Notes: generated from the sequence alone by a model not told the origin. A stretch of DNA of 11,928 bases from a bacterium (GCA_024276815.1 JAJRWM010000220.1:1-11928), one strand, 5' to 3'; counted from the stretch's first letter, positions 1 through 8,022 are shown. Translations and numbers: made by a program.

Positions 1-960
1 TATCACGCCACCGTGCTTGACAACTTGCTGAACGAGGACTTTATCAGGCGTAATTCCAACCTTTTTGACTTCCTCGCGATCTTCGGCCTGGCTCTGATTA
101 CCGCTGGCGCCTTAATCTTCTTCTCGCCGTTGGTTTCGGCGCTTATCACTGTGATTATTGTCATCGGTTATCTTTTTGCCAGCCAGTTTATGTTTGAGGA
201 GATGTCGCTCTGGGTAGCCGTGGTGCCGCCGCTTTGGGCCGCTTTTTTAACTTTTACGGGGGCGACCGTGCATCATTTCGCCCTGGAACAGCGGGAGAAG
301 AAACTTATCAAAAACACTTTTTCCCGCTACCTGGTGCCGGCGCTGGTCGATGAACTGGTAAAGCATCCGGAAAAAGTCTCGCTGGGCGGTGAAAAGAAAG
401 AACTGACAGTTTTATTCAGCGACATCCGTAATTTCACTTCCTGGTCGGAATCTCTGCCGGCTGACGTGGTCATGGAGCAGCTTAATGAATACCTGGATGT
501 TATGACCGATTGTGTCTTTGACCAGGAGGGCATGATCGACAAGTATATCGGCGACGCGATCATGGCGATCTTCGGCGCTCCCGTATCCCAGGATGACCAA
601 GCGCGCCGGGCCTGTCGGGCGGCTCTGAAAATGATGAAAGCTCTCAAGAAACTGCATCTTAAGTGGGAGAGCGAAGGCCGCTCTCTGTTGAATATCGGCG
701 TTGGTATCAATACCGGCGAGATGTTTGTTGGCAACATGGGCTCGCAGAAAATCATGAATTATACGGTTATCGGCGACGCCGTCAACCTGGCGGCGCGGCT
801 TGAGTCGGCGAACAAGCAATATCATACCAGCATAATCATCAGTGAGTTTACTTATAAAAAGGTCAAGGAAGAGGCTGTGGTCAGGGAACTTGGCGAGACG
901 ACGGTCAAGGGACGCACGCAGCCCATCAAAATATATGAATTAACCGGCTGGAAGGTCTGA
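1..960 (+). CDS. CHASE2-type class III adenylate cyclase (5' end outside window)
   Basis: Membrane-bound class III nucleotide cyclase, predicted to make cAMP from ATP. The frame is open to position 1, so the start lies upstream; the first in-window start-like codon (GTG at 13) falls inside the end of a probable CHASE2 sensor domain (HATVLDNLL-like sequence). Numbering from that codon, three hydrophobic segments follow at about residues 18-39, 42-60 and 66-88. The catalytic domain runs from about 128 to 310. Both metal-binding aspartates are present (D137 in LFSDIRNFT, D181 in YIGDAIMAIFG). K177 and T251 occupy the two purine-specifying positions, a Lys/Thr pair that favours ATP over GTP. N258 and R262 (transition-state residues, in GDAVNLAARLES) are intact, so the enzyme should be active as a homodimer. 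It ends in TGA 2 bp before the DUF3307 gene, suggesting cotranscription. Substrate choice is inferred from the residues, and the signal sensed is unknown. Confidence 0.93.
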   Translation, partial: YHATVLDNLLNEDFIRRNSNLFDFLAIFGLALITAGALIFFSPLVSALITVIIVIGYLFASQFMFEEMSLWVAVVPPLWAAFLTFTGATVHHFALEQREKKLIKNTFSRYLVPALVDELVKHPEKVSLGGEKKELTVLFSDIRNFTSWSESLPADVVMEQLNEYLDVMTDCVFDQEGMIDKYIGDAIMAIFGAPVSQDDQARRACRAALKMMKALKKLHLKWESEGRSLLNIGVGINTGEMFVGNMGSQKIMNYTVIGDAVNLAARLESANKQYHTSIIISEFTYKKVKEEAVVRELGETTVKGRTQPIKIYELTGWKV

Positions 961-962
961 TC

Positions 963-1676
963 TTGTTTGTGTTTTTGCGGTTGCTTCTGGCGCATCTGCT
1001 GGCGGACTTCGCTTTGCAGACGGATTTAATCTATAAACTGCGGGTAAAGTATTCCTGGGGAGTGGTTTTTCACTCGTCGGTCTTCGCCGTCTTCTCGTTG
1101 CTTTGCCTGATACCTTACCTGAGCGCCGGCCGGACCTGGTTTTTAATCCTGATTTTGTGGGGCAGTCACACCGTTTTGGACAAGTTGAAGATCAATTATA
1201 TTGTTTCAACCGGCGAAGACAGCATCTGGTGGTTTTTAATGGATCAACTGGTGCATGTCGTGATTATCGCCGGCGTCAGTATCGCGTTGCTCTCAAATGA
1301 AGTGATTGAGCTTCCCTGGTTCTATCACGGGATCTATTACAGCGACTTGTTTTTCAAGTTTGCCAATGGTTACATCTTCAGCCTGTTCGTGCCGGTGGCT
1401 TTGTTTTATTACATCGAGAAGACCTGGTGGGCCGGTTCCAAGAATGTTCTTTACCCCTCGCCATATTTTAAGTATACCGGGGTGATTGAGAGAATGGCCG
1501 TCCTGACCTTTCTGCTGGCTGGAAAGCCCTATTATTATTTTATTCCGCTGCCTGTTATTTTCAGTTGGTATCTGCAAAGAATGGGTCGGGAAAAGGACAG
1601 CTTTTTGGTTCCCCGGTTGACGCTCAGTCTGTTGACCTGTGTTTTGACTTCGGCGTGGCTGTTAAGACAGTTTTAA
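963..1676 (+). CDS. DUF3307 family multipass membrane protein
   Basis: Integral membrane protein of 237 aa and unknown biochemical function. I place it in DUF3307 because of the N-terminal H11-LLADF-xLQT20 motif and further conserved polar residues inside hydrophobic segments: H69-xxx-D73-xx-K, and D94-Q95-xx-H98. Such intramembrane His/Asp pairs suggest metal or substrate binding, but that is inference. Hydrophobic stretches lie at about 3-17, 34-53, 58-72, 88-110, 134-151, 174-204 and 217-234. The chosen start is TTG at 963, 7 nt after a GGAAGG Shine-Dalgarno site (950-955) that sits inside the end of the cyclase gene; GTG at 969 is an alternative. With only 2 bp between stop and start, translation is probably coupled to the cyclase. 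It ends in TAA. Confidence 0.85.
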   Translation: MFVFLRLLLAHLLADFALQTDLIYKLRVKYSWGVVFHSSVFAVFSLLCLIPYLSAGRTWFLILILWGSHTVLDKLKINYIVSTGEDSIWWFLMDQLVHVVIIAGVSIALLSNEVIELPWFYHGIYYSDLFFKFANGYIFSLFVPVALFYYIEKTWWAGSKNVLYPSPYFKYTGVIERMAVLTFLLAGKPYYYFIPLPVIFSWYLQRMGREKDSFLVPRLTLSLLTCVLTSAWLLRQF

Positions 1677-1728
1677 CCGGTAAAAAAAACTTGATTACAG
1701 TGATATGGCAGGCGGCCGGTGAATCTGG

Positions 1729-1765
1729 TTGACAAAACCTCCGATTAAACGTTACTAATTAGTAA
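1729..1765 (+). promoter_or_regulatory. Promoter-like site with a perfect 14-bp palindromic operator candidate
   Basis: A perfect TTGACA hexamer lies at 1729-1734. A weak -10 (TACTAA, 1753-1758) follows with an 18-bp spacer. Overlapping that -10 is the perfect palindrome TTACTAATTAGTAA (1752-1765). A dimeric repressor bound there would cover the -10, so this reads as a repressible promoter upstream of the TPR gene. No regulator gene is visible in the window. The region downstream (1786-1808) could form a 6-bp hairpin (AAGTCC/GGGCTT, one G-T pair, 11-nt loop) followed by a short T run, a weak terminator candidate. Confidence 0.4.
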
Positions 1766-1834
1766 GAAGCGATGGTAATAAAAACAAGTCCAGGCAGGGC
1801 GGGGGCTTTTTAAAATAATTTTGCTCCAGAATAC

Positions 1835-1863
1835 TTGACTTTTTCAATAGGGTTGTGTACCAT
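1835..1863 (+). promoter_or_regulatory. Sigma70-like promoter of the TPR protein gene
   Basis: The -35 TTGACT (1835-1840, 5 of 6 consensus) and -10 TACCAT (1858-1863, 4 of 6) are separated by the ideal 17 bp. Transcription would start near 1870, leaving a leader of about 20 nt that holds a strong GGGAGGA Shine-Dalgarno site (1879-1885), 3 nt before the ATG at 1889. Confidence 0.55.
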
Positions 1864-1888
1864 ACTCTACTGTCTTTAGGGAGGAAGA

Positions 1889-2626
1889 ATGCTGAACGTC
1901 AAACGCTTGTTTCTCATAGCCATGTTGTGTGGTTTATCTCTTTCGCTGTTTGCTTCAACCAACTATATCACCAGTAATAACCAGCAGTTTATCGCGGCTC
2001 GTGAACTGCTGAAAAAAGGCGCTAAAGCGCGCGATATTAATGTCTTGAACCGTGCCCGGAAAGAGCTGATGAAACTCTACGCCTCTTCCGGGCGCGATTA
2101 CCTGACCGCCTACAGTATTGCCCAGTCCAACACCGAGTTGGTTGAAATCTACCAGAACAGGAAAAATCAGGAGAAGGCGTCTTTTCATATCGAGGAAGCC
2201 CTCAAATACCTGAACGAGTCGATCAAGCTGAATGACAAGTTCAGCGATTCGCATTGTCTCCTGGCCGCGACGCTGGGCCAGAAGATCCGCTTGAATGGTG
2301 TGTTTGCCGGTTTGGTTTATCAGAAAAAAACCTCCCGGGAGCTTCAAATAGCCTTGGAACTGGACCCCAATAACGCCGATGTTTATGTGGGCTTTGGCAT
2401 CAGTTATGTCGCGACTCCCTATCTTTTCGGCGGCGATCTGGAAAAGGGCATTGAGAATCTGAATAAAGCTCTGGAACTGGATTCAAGCAAATATCAAGCC
2501 TACGTCTGGCTGGGTAAGGCTTATCGGAAAAAGGGGCAAGCCGGCAAGGCGAAGGAAATGCTGCTGAAAGCTCTCGAATATCGGCCCAATGATATCGGGG
2601 TTAAAAAAGAGCTGGCCTGTCTTTAG
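1889..2626 (+). CDS. Exported TPR-repeat protein
   Basis: Protein of 245 aa with a Sec-type signal peptide: K5/R6, a hydrophobic core (residues 7-20) and a probable signal peptidase I site after LFA (about residue 22). No lipobox or later membrane anchor is seen, so a periplasmic or secreted location is likely. The body is helical. Tetratricopeptide-like units are clear from about residue 100: one around HIEEALKYLNESIKLNDKF, one around SRELQIALELDPNNADVYV, one around EKGIENLNKALELDSSKYQ and one around KAKEMLLKALEYRPND. A YLFGGD motif near residue 180 sits between repeats, as in other small exported TPR proteins. TPRs bind protein partners; the partner here is unknown. The gene has its own promoter and ends in TAG, apparently as a single-gene unit. 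ATG 1889 is chosen for its strong ribosome site and intact signal peptide. Confidence 0.85.
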   Translation: MLNVKRLFLIAMLCGLSLSLFASTNYITSNNQQFIAARELLKKGAKARDINVLNRARKELMKLYASSGRDYLTAYSIAQSNTELVEIYQNRKNQEKASFHIEEALKYLNESIKLNDKFSDSHCLLAATLGQKIRLNGVFAGLVYQKKTSRELQIALELDPNNADVYVGFGISYVATPYLFGGDLEKGIENLNKALELDSSKYQAYVWLGKAYRKKGQAGKAKEMLLKALEYRPNDIGVKKELACL

Positions 2627-2637
2627 AGCAAAGCTTC

Positions 2638-2656
2638 CGCCTGATTTTAATAGGCG
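2638..2656 (+). terminator. Weak hairpin after the TPR gene
   Basis: CGCCT (2638-2642) and AGGCG (2652-2656) form a 5-bp stem with a 9-nt loop, 12 nt after the TPR stop codon. The following sequence is CCCTTTCCCC rather than a T run, so intrinsic termination is doubtful. Placement is the main argument. Confidence 0.25.
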
Positions 2657-2783
2657 CCCTTTCCCCCTATCCCAATAAACCTGTTAGATCGTCAAGCGCT
2701 CTGATTTTTAAAAAGGTTTACCCATGAAAAAACAGGCTCATGACATGCCCATGTAACCCGTCAGTGAAGAGGGAGCCCCCCGG

Positions 2784-2811
2784 TGTCATTCCCGCTGGCA
2801 CTTGAATGACA
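2784..2811. repeat. Inverted repeat TGTCATTC...GAATGACA, probably a decayed dispersed repeat
   Basis: Perfect 8-bp arms (2784-2791 and 2804-2811) flank 12 bases containing CCGCTGG. The TGTCATTCCCGC core resembles palindromic intergenic repeats seen in many bacterial genomes, whose right arm would read GCGGGAATGACA; here the inner part of that arm has diverged. It could also act as an RNA hairpin in the leader region. Only one copy is visible in the window. Confidence 0.4.
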
Positions 2812-2865
2812 AATAAGAATTTTCTTCCGGAAGACTGACGCCTTACGCTCCAAATTCGATAAAGG

Positions 2866-2895
2866 TAGTCAGGAAACAGGTAAATTTGATATAAT
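2866..2895 (+). promoter_or_regulatory. Extended -10 promoter for the carbamoyltransferase operon
   Basis: A perfect TGnTATAAT extended -10 element occupies 2887-2895. A weak -35 (TAGTCA, 2866-2871, 4 of 6) lies 18 bp upstream. Extended -10 promoters tolerate a poor -35. Transcription would start near 2902, about 40 nt before the start codon, and would serve the three + strand genes to 8013. Confidence 0.6.
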
Positions 2896-2942
2896 AAGCA
2901 TTCCTTTTTCAAATTATTAGCGCTCTCAGGGGATTGGCTACT

Positions 2943-4653
2943 TTGTATATTTTAGGTTTTAACGCCTATGGGCATGATACATCCTTCAGTCTTTTAAAAG
3001 ATGGTTTGCCGGTTATGGTTATCGAGGAAGAACGGCTGACCAGGGTCAAACATACCAAGGAATTTCCCCTTAAATCTCTCCACTTCTGCCTGGATTCGCA
3101 AGGCCTGACGATTGACGACATCGATCATATCGGCTATTATTTTAACCCCTATCTAACCGCGGTGAACCTGGCTCGTTACCTGGTGGAGTATTTCCCCCGG
3201 AGCCTGCGTTTTATGGGAGGGGATCGCCTGAATATTGGTGGGAGCATCTTTGGTCTGCCGAAAAAGATCGAGTCGATCTTCGGTTTGAGCCGGGGGAATT
3301 TTAAATTCCATTATATCAAGCACCATGAAGCTCACGCGGCGAGCGCCTTTTTCCCCTCTCAATTTGAGCGGGCCGCGGTCCTTTCCATCGACGGCTGGGG
3401 AGAATTCACCTCGACCTGGCTGGGAGTTGGCTCGGGCCTGAAAATGAAACCGCTGAAGGTTTTTCGCTTCCCCCATTCCATCGGCTGTGTTTATACCTCG
3501 GTAACCGAATACCTGGGTTTCCGGATGATGAACGGGGAAGGAAAAGTCATGGGGCTGGCGCCTTATGGCAAACCTCGCTATCTTGACAAATTCCGTGAAA
3601 TCATCGCCCTGAAATCGGAAGGAAGGATCGCCGTGGATACCAGCTATTTCAGCTATTATTATAAAAACTGGACCCGTCACGACTGGATTTCGCAAAAGTT
3701 CATTGACACTTTCGGCCCCAAGCGGGTTCCGGAGAGCGAACTCACCCAGGATCATTGCGATATCGCCGCTTCCCTGCAGGCGGCCTGCGAGGAGGCCGCT
3801 GTTCATATCGCCAACCATCTGTACGAGATCACCAAAGAGCCAAAACTCTGTTATGCCGGCGGGTTCGCCCTGAACAGCGTCGCGAACAATAAAATCCTGG
3901 AACGCACGCCCTTCAAGGAGATATTCATCCAGCCGTCCGCCGGTGACGCCGGCACCTCTCTGGGCTGTACTCTGAAGATATATAATGGCATTTTAAGGCA
4001 ACCCCGAAAATTCGTACAGGAAACCGCTTACCTGGGGCCGGAATACAGCAACGAGGAGATTGAGACGGAACTGAAGGGAAACCAGCGGATAACTTACGAA
4101 AAAAGAGCCGATTTGGCAACCCTGACCGCCCGGCTGATTTCCGAGGGTAAAATTATCGGTTGGTTCCAGGGACGTATGGAATGCGGTCCGAGAGCCTTGG
4201 GCAACCGGAGTATCCTGGCTGATCCGCGTAATCCGGGGATGAAAGATATTCTCAACAGCAAAGTAAAGCATAGGGAAGGCTTTCGTCCTTTTGCCCCGGT
4301 GGTGCTGGAGGAAAAAGTCTCCCAATATTTTGACGGGGCTGATTTTTCGCCGTTCATGCTGCTGGTTATGCCGGTTAAAAAGAGCAAGCGGAAAGTTATT
4401 CCCGCTATCACTCATGTTGATGGAACTGCCCGGGTACAGACTGTCAATGAAAAACAGAATGCCGGGTTTTACGGGCTGATAAAGGAATTTGAGAAAATAA
4501 CCGGAGAGCCGGTGGCTATTAACACCTCATTCAATGTTCGGGGGGAACCCATTGTCTGTTCGCCGAAGGACGCGTTGCACTGTTTTTTACATACCGGCTA
4601 TCGATTATCTGGCGATTGGCGATTTCCTGGTCAGCAAAAACGATCAATCATGA
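2943..4653 (+). CDS. NodU/CmcH-family carbamoyltransferase (one-base frameshift near its 3' end)
   Basis: Predicted O-carbamoyltransferase that transfers a carbamoyl group from carbamoyl phosphate, via an adenylate, to a sugar or natural-product hydroxyl. TTG 2943 is preferred to TTG 2934: AGGGGA (2928-2933) is 9 nt upstream, and the protein then opens with the family's MYILG-like sequence. Visible motifs are HHEAHA (127-132), N197-GEGKVMGLAPYG, AGGFALN (305-311), GRMECGPRALGNRS (410-423), which contains the carbamoyl-adenylate site, and NTSFNVRGEP (527-536). After the codon for G552 the frame slips. Dropping one base (T4599 fits best) gives IDYLAIGDFLVSKNDQS and a TGA at 4651-4653, the usual family ending, for a total of 569 aa. 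Left uncorrected, the frame runs into the next gene and mimics a 1045-aa fusion. The acceptor is unknown; the neighbours suggest an envelope glycan or secondary metabolite. Confidence 0.88.
4599..4599 (+). other. Probable single-base insertion causing a frameshift
   Basis: Upstream of here the carbamoyltransferase is read as CFLHTG. Downstream, the conserved IDYLAIGDFLVSK ending is in the +1 frame and starts at 4600. Removing T4599 restores the family pattern CFLxTxID. Removing a T from the 6-T run at 4583-4588 would also restore the frame, but would read CFYIPAID. Confidence 0.75.
4650..4653 (+). promoter_or_regulatory. ATGA stop/start overlap coupling two genes
   Basis: The corrected carbamoyltransferase stop TGA (4651-4653) overlaps the radical SAM start ATG (4650-4652). 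This is a classic translational coupling junction. It is strong evidence that these are two separate genes rather than one fusion. Confidence 0.8.
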
Positions 4654-6080
4654 GAGTCTTGTTGATTTATCCTCCCCGCCTGCATATCGTCCGGCCCTCG
4701 CTGCCTAAAGTCGCCGAGGAAGACCAGGGGGCCAAGCCGCCGCTCGGTCTTTTGTACATCGCCGCTTACCTGCTCAGGAATACCGACCATGAAATACTGA
4801 TACTCGATACCCAGGCTGAAAAATTGACTTATTCCGACATCGAAAAAAGGATCGCTGAGATTAATCCTGACATCATCGGCATAAGCGTTGTCACCTACAT
4901 GCTTTATGATTCCCTGCGAGTCGCTGAAATCGCCAAAAAAGTTAATCCGAAGATTCATGTTAACCTGGGCGGACCCCATTTATCGATTTATCCTGACGAG
5001 ACCCTGGCCCTGGAACCGGTGGACTCCGTGACTGTCGGCGACGGCGAAGTCAGTTTTACGGCCCTGGTCGAGGATTTGGCTAAAGGCGGTGCGGGGGATA
5101 ACATCCCCGGGGTCTTTACCAGGAATTACGGCCGGCCGATCGACTTCAGCCCCGCTTTCTTCATCAGGGAACTGGATGAATTGCCCTTTCCCGCCCGCGA
5201 CCTCTTACCTCAGGAGCTATACACCTCGGTTTTCACCAGCGGGACGCTTGGTTCAACCATTATCACCAGCCGGGGCTGTCCGAATCGCTGTATCTTCTGT
5301 CAGCTTTCCAGGAACAAGCTGCGGCTTCGTTCGCCCCAAAACGTGGTTGACGAAATCGAACTGTGCCTGAAGGCCGGCATCTCGGAAATTGATATCTATG
5401 ACGATACTTTCAATATCTCTGTTGAAAGAGTGGTCGAGTTCTGCGAGGAAATATTAAAACGCGGGCTGAAATTCAGTTGGTCCTTCCGGGCGCGGGTCAA
5501 CAAAGTGAGCCGTCCGATGCTGGACCTGGCCAAAAAGGCCGGCTGTATCAGAATTCAGTACGGGGTAGAGAGCGGCTCGAGCAAAATAATTGATATTATG
5601 AACAAGCGTATCACCCTGGAACAGGTCAGTACGGCTTTTAAATTGACCAGGGAAGCCGGCATCACTACTTTCGCCTATTTTATGCTGGGGTCGCCCGGCG
5701 AGACCAGGTCTGAAATAGAAGAGACCATTCGTTTTTCGAGAGCGCTGAAGCCTGATTTTGTCAGCTACTCGGTAACGACTCCCTGGCCGGGGACGGAAAT
5801 GTACCGCATGGGCCTGGAAAAGGGTCTTTATGAAAAGGATTACTGGCTGGAATTCGCCAAGGCCCCGGAGCCCGATTACAGTCCCCGTTTCTGGGACGAG
5901 AACTTTTCTCCGGCGGAACTTTTCCAGATTCAGGAAAGAGCTTTGCGCGGATTCTATTTCCGGCCGGCCTATCTCGTTAAAAGCGTCGTGAAGCTGAGAA
6001 GCTGGTCTGAGTTTAAAAGCAAGGCCCGGGCCGGACTGAGCCTGCTCAAAGAAATAATGTTACCTCATAAGAGCCGTTAG
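4650..6080 (+). CDS. B12-binding domain radical SAM protein
   Basis: Predicted cobalamin-dependent radical SAM enzyme of 476 aa. The N-terminal 180 or so residues form a B12-binding-type Rossmann domain: MRVLLIYPP at the start, PPLGLLYIAAYLL, DIIGISVVTYM, NLGGPHLSIYPDE and a GDGE motif. The radical SAM core follows, with its 4Fe-4S cluster cysteines C210, C214 and C217 in CPNRCIFC, then YDDTFN (250-255) and GVESGS (305-310), which contact SAM. Relatives perform methylations at unactivated carbons or ring rearrangements; the reaction here cannot be named. The N-terminal domain lacks an obvious DxHxxG B12 ligand motif, so any cobalamin may bind base-off without a protein ligand. The ATG overlaps the TGA of the carbamoyltransferase as ATGA (4650-4653), so translation is probably coupled. 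It ends in TAG 10 bp before the next gene. Confidence 0.87.
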   Translation: MRVLLIYPPRLHIVRPSLPKVAEEDQGAKPPLGLLYIAAYLLRNTDHEILILDTQAEKLTYSDIEKRIAEINPDIIGISVVTYMLYDSLRVAEIAKKVNPKIHVNLGGPHLSIYPDETLALEPVDSVTVGDGEVSFTALVEDLAKGGAGDNIPGVFTRNYGRPIDFSPAFFIRELDELPFPARDLLPQELYTSVFTSGTLGSTIITSRGCPNRCIFCQLSRNKLRLRSPQNVVDEIELCLKAGISEIDIYDDTFNISVERVVEFCEEILKRGLKFSWSFRARVNKVSRPMLDLAKKAGCIRIQYGVESGSSKIIDIMNKRITLEQVSTAFKLTREAGITTFAYFMLGSPGETRSEIEETIRFSRALKPDFVSYSVTTPWPGTEMYRMGLEKGLYEKDYWLEFAKAPEPDYSPRFWDENFSPAELFQIQERALRGFYFRPAYLVKSVVKLRSWSEFKSKARAGLSLLKEIMLPHKSR

Positions 6081-6090
6081 GTCGTTAGGC

Positions 6091-8013
6091 ATGGAAACCT
6101 TAAAAAGAATAATTAAAACACCTGATTTCTGGGTGGTCTTTTTCATCGCGGTCTTTCTGAATATCGCCTGGGGCGGCACGCTCGATTATCATTTGTCTTA
6201 CAACAGCAATCTCTTGCCCGGCCTGCAATGGGGACAGGACAACACTCTTTATCAAAACGATCTCATGCAGCGGACCTTTGAACACAATTACAGTTTTCAC
6301 TACCTGCTGCCTTTCTGGCTGGCGAAAATCATACCGATTAACGCGGTCTTATGGGCGCTTTTTCTCATTCAAAATTTTCTCGGGGTTTATGCCGTTTATT
6401 ATCTGGCGGTATATTTATTCAAAAAAAACAGTGTCGGTTATTTAAGTATTTTCCTGCTTTTCCCAGGCCTGGCGTTAAGATGGGCCTTGGGCGGTTCCGC
6501 GCCCTTTGGTCTTAATATCTTCCCGGGATTGTTTACCATCCCCTTTTTACTTTTTTCCCTGCTCTGTTTTTTAAAGAAAAAGTATCTGCCCGCTTTTATT
6601 CTACTGGGCCTGATGTTTAACTTTCATGGATCGCACACTGTCTTTGTGCTCTGCATGTTCACCTTTTACCTTCTCTTCCATTTTGGCGAATTCGATAAAA
6701 AGCTGTTGCTCAAGTGTTATACCGCCTTCGCGGTCGGCGCCCTGCCCCTGTTAATCTGGATCTTTCTGGACAAGACGCCGACCTCAGGTTTATTAAGTCG
6801 GGAGGACTGGATACTGTTCACCCGTATCCGCCGTTCGCATCATTCCTACCCTTTTGGCTTTGGGCTGCTTCAGTGGGAACCATTTTTTTGTCTTTTAGCC
6901 CTGACGCCGTTCGCCTGGCTGGCCCGGCCGGGAAAAGACAAACAGTCAGTTATTAATTATTTTATCTACGCGATTATTTTCATGATGGTAATCGGCACGG
7001 TGTTCACCGAGCTTATCCCGATTGTGCCCATCGTAAAGTTTACTTTTTTCCGTTCTTCACGTTTTTTTGTTATCTTTCTTTTAATTTATTTCGCCAACTT
7101 CGTGGTCGGGATATTCCGCCGCGGCCGCTTGATTGAGCAGGCCTTGGTAATGATTCCGTTGCTAATCGTCAGCAATCTTAATTACCAGCAGGGAGTCGGC
7201 GGCAACGGTTACCTGTCTTTCCTGGCTCTGCTTTCGGTCAGCTTGGGTTTTCTCGCTCAGCATTTTTATCCGCGGCTCCGGATCAAGCGCTGGAAAATCC
7301 CCACGTTGACGGTTGTTTTCACCGTTTTGTTCCCCGTCTTGATGAGTTTATATTTTTTCGTGATCAAGCCGCTCCCCTTATACGCGAAATATCCGGTGCT
7401 GAGCCTCTACCGGGTGAGACTGCTGACCCTGGCTTCTTTCTGGTTGGCCCTGTTGCTGACAGCCGTCTTTTGGAAGAACCGTTTGCGCAAACAGGCGACC
7501 GCGGCTGCCCTGGTGATAACTTTAGTCGCGACCAGTGTCTTTTTGTTGTGGCAACGTCCCTTATCCAAAGACGCGCAAGCCTGGCGTGCTCTCCAGGTTT
7601 GGGTGAGTGAAAACACTCCCAAGGATTCGCGGTTCCTGATACCGCCGTATAAAAGAGGTTTCCGCAGCTATTCCCGGCGCGGAGTTTATATCACCTGGTT
7701 TGACGCTGACTTCTTGTCATATATGCCTTTCCTGGGACAGGAGACCGTCCGGCGGCTGGGAACGCTGGGTTATGATTTTAAGAGGGTATACTCAGTCAGG
7801 CCGATGCGCGGCTAGGCGCTGCCCCTGTATCTTCTGAGGAGATTTTATCGGAATCAGAGTAACTTCCTGACCGATGAGCGGATTCGCCGCATCGCTTTGG
7901 AAGACGGGATTGATTACATGGTTACCGAAAGCAACCAGAGGTTGGTTTTTAAACAGGTTTACGCTAATGATCTCTACCGGGTCTACCAGATTCCGGATTA
8001 TGGTGAATTATAA
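6091..8013 (+). CDS. Large multipass membrane protein with a C-terminal soluble domain, interrupted by an in-frame TAG
   Basis: The frame spans 640 codons, with a TAG at codon 575 (7813-7815). Translation without readthrough stops at 574 aa. Roughly a dozen hydrophobic segments occupy residues 12-487, with short polar loops and a DNLLPGLQWG-like first periplasmic loop. A soluble tail begins near W504 with WVSENTPKDSRFLIPP and KRGFRSYSRRGVY, a pattern I associate with DUF6798-type membrane proteins, which resemble polytopic glycosyltransferases; this assignment is tentative. After the TAG, 65 codons continue in the same frame to TAA 8011-8013 with protein-like content (YLLRRFYRNQSNFLTDERI, then GIDYMVTES, then YRVYQIPDY). 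This suggests a CAG or TGG codon became TAG. The start ATG is 10 bp after the radical SAM stop, so the gene is the third member of that operon. A role in lipid-linked sugar transfer is inference. Confidence 0.75.
7813..7815 (+). other. In-frame TAG inside the membrane protein gene
   Basis: The codon lies between MRG and ALPLYLL in an otherwise open frame that runs on for 65 codons. Other genes here end normally in TAG (2624-2626, 6078-6080), so general reassignment of TAG is unlikely. A nonsense mutation or base-call error fits best. Confidence 0.75.
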
Positions 8014-8022
8014 GGAAAAAGA

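Larger units (their letters stand above)
2627..2942. other. Non-coding spacer between the TPR gene and the carbamoyltransferase gene
   Basis: No credible gene is seen in these 316 bases. They hold a small hairpin (2638-2656), a separated inverted repeat (2784-2811), a perfect 10-bp palindrome CTTCCGGAAG (2824-2833) and an extended -10 promoter (2866-2895). A 10-codon ORF with a passable ribosome site starts at ATG 2724, but it has no distinguishing features. Confidence 0.6.

Noticed and set aside
1772-1813. 13-codon leader-peptide ORF upstream of the TPR gene
   Set aside because: It has a weak ribosome site, no regulatory codon run and no convincing attenuator structure.
2718-2912. 64-aa - strand ORF in the spacer
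   Set aside because: It reads through the decayed palindromic repeat and the promoter, has no domain-like content and looks like translated non-coding DNA.
2934-6080. A single 1048-aa bifunctional carbamoyltransferase/radical SAM protein
   Set aside because: The conserved C-terminus and stop of the first enzyme lie in the +1 frame, with an ATGA overlap to the second. A frameshift explains the fusion better.
7813-7815. TAG reassignment or pyrrolysine coding
   Set aside because: TAG serves as an ordinary terminal stop in the TPR and radical SAM genes. No suppressor tRNA is visible, and a similar lesion elsewhere in the window is TAA.
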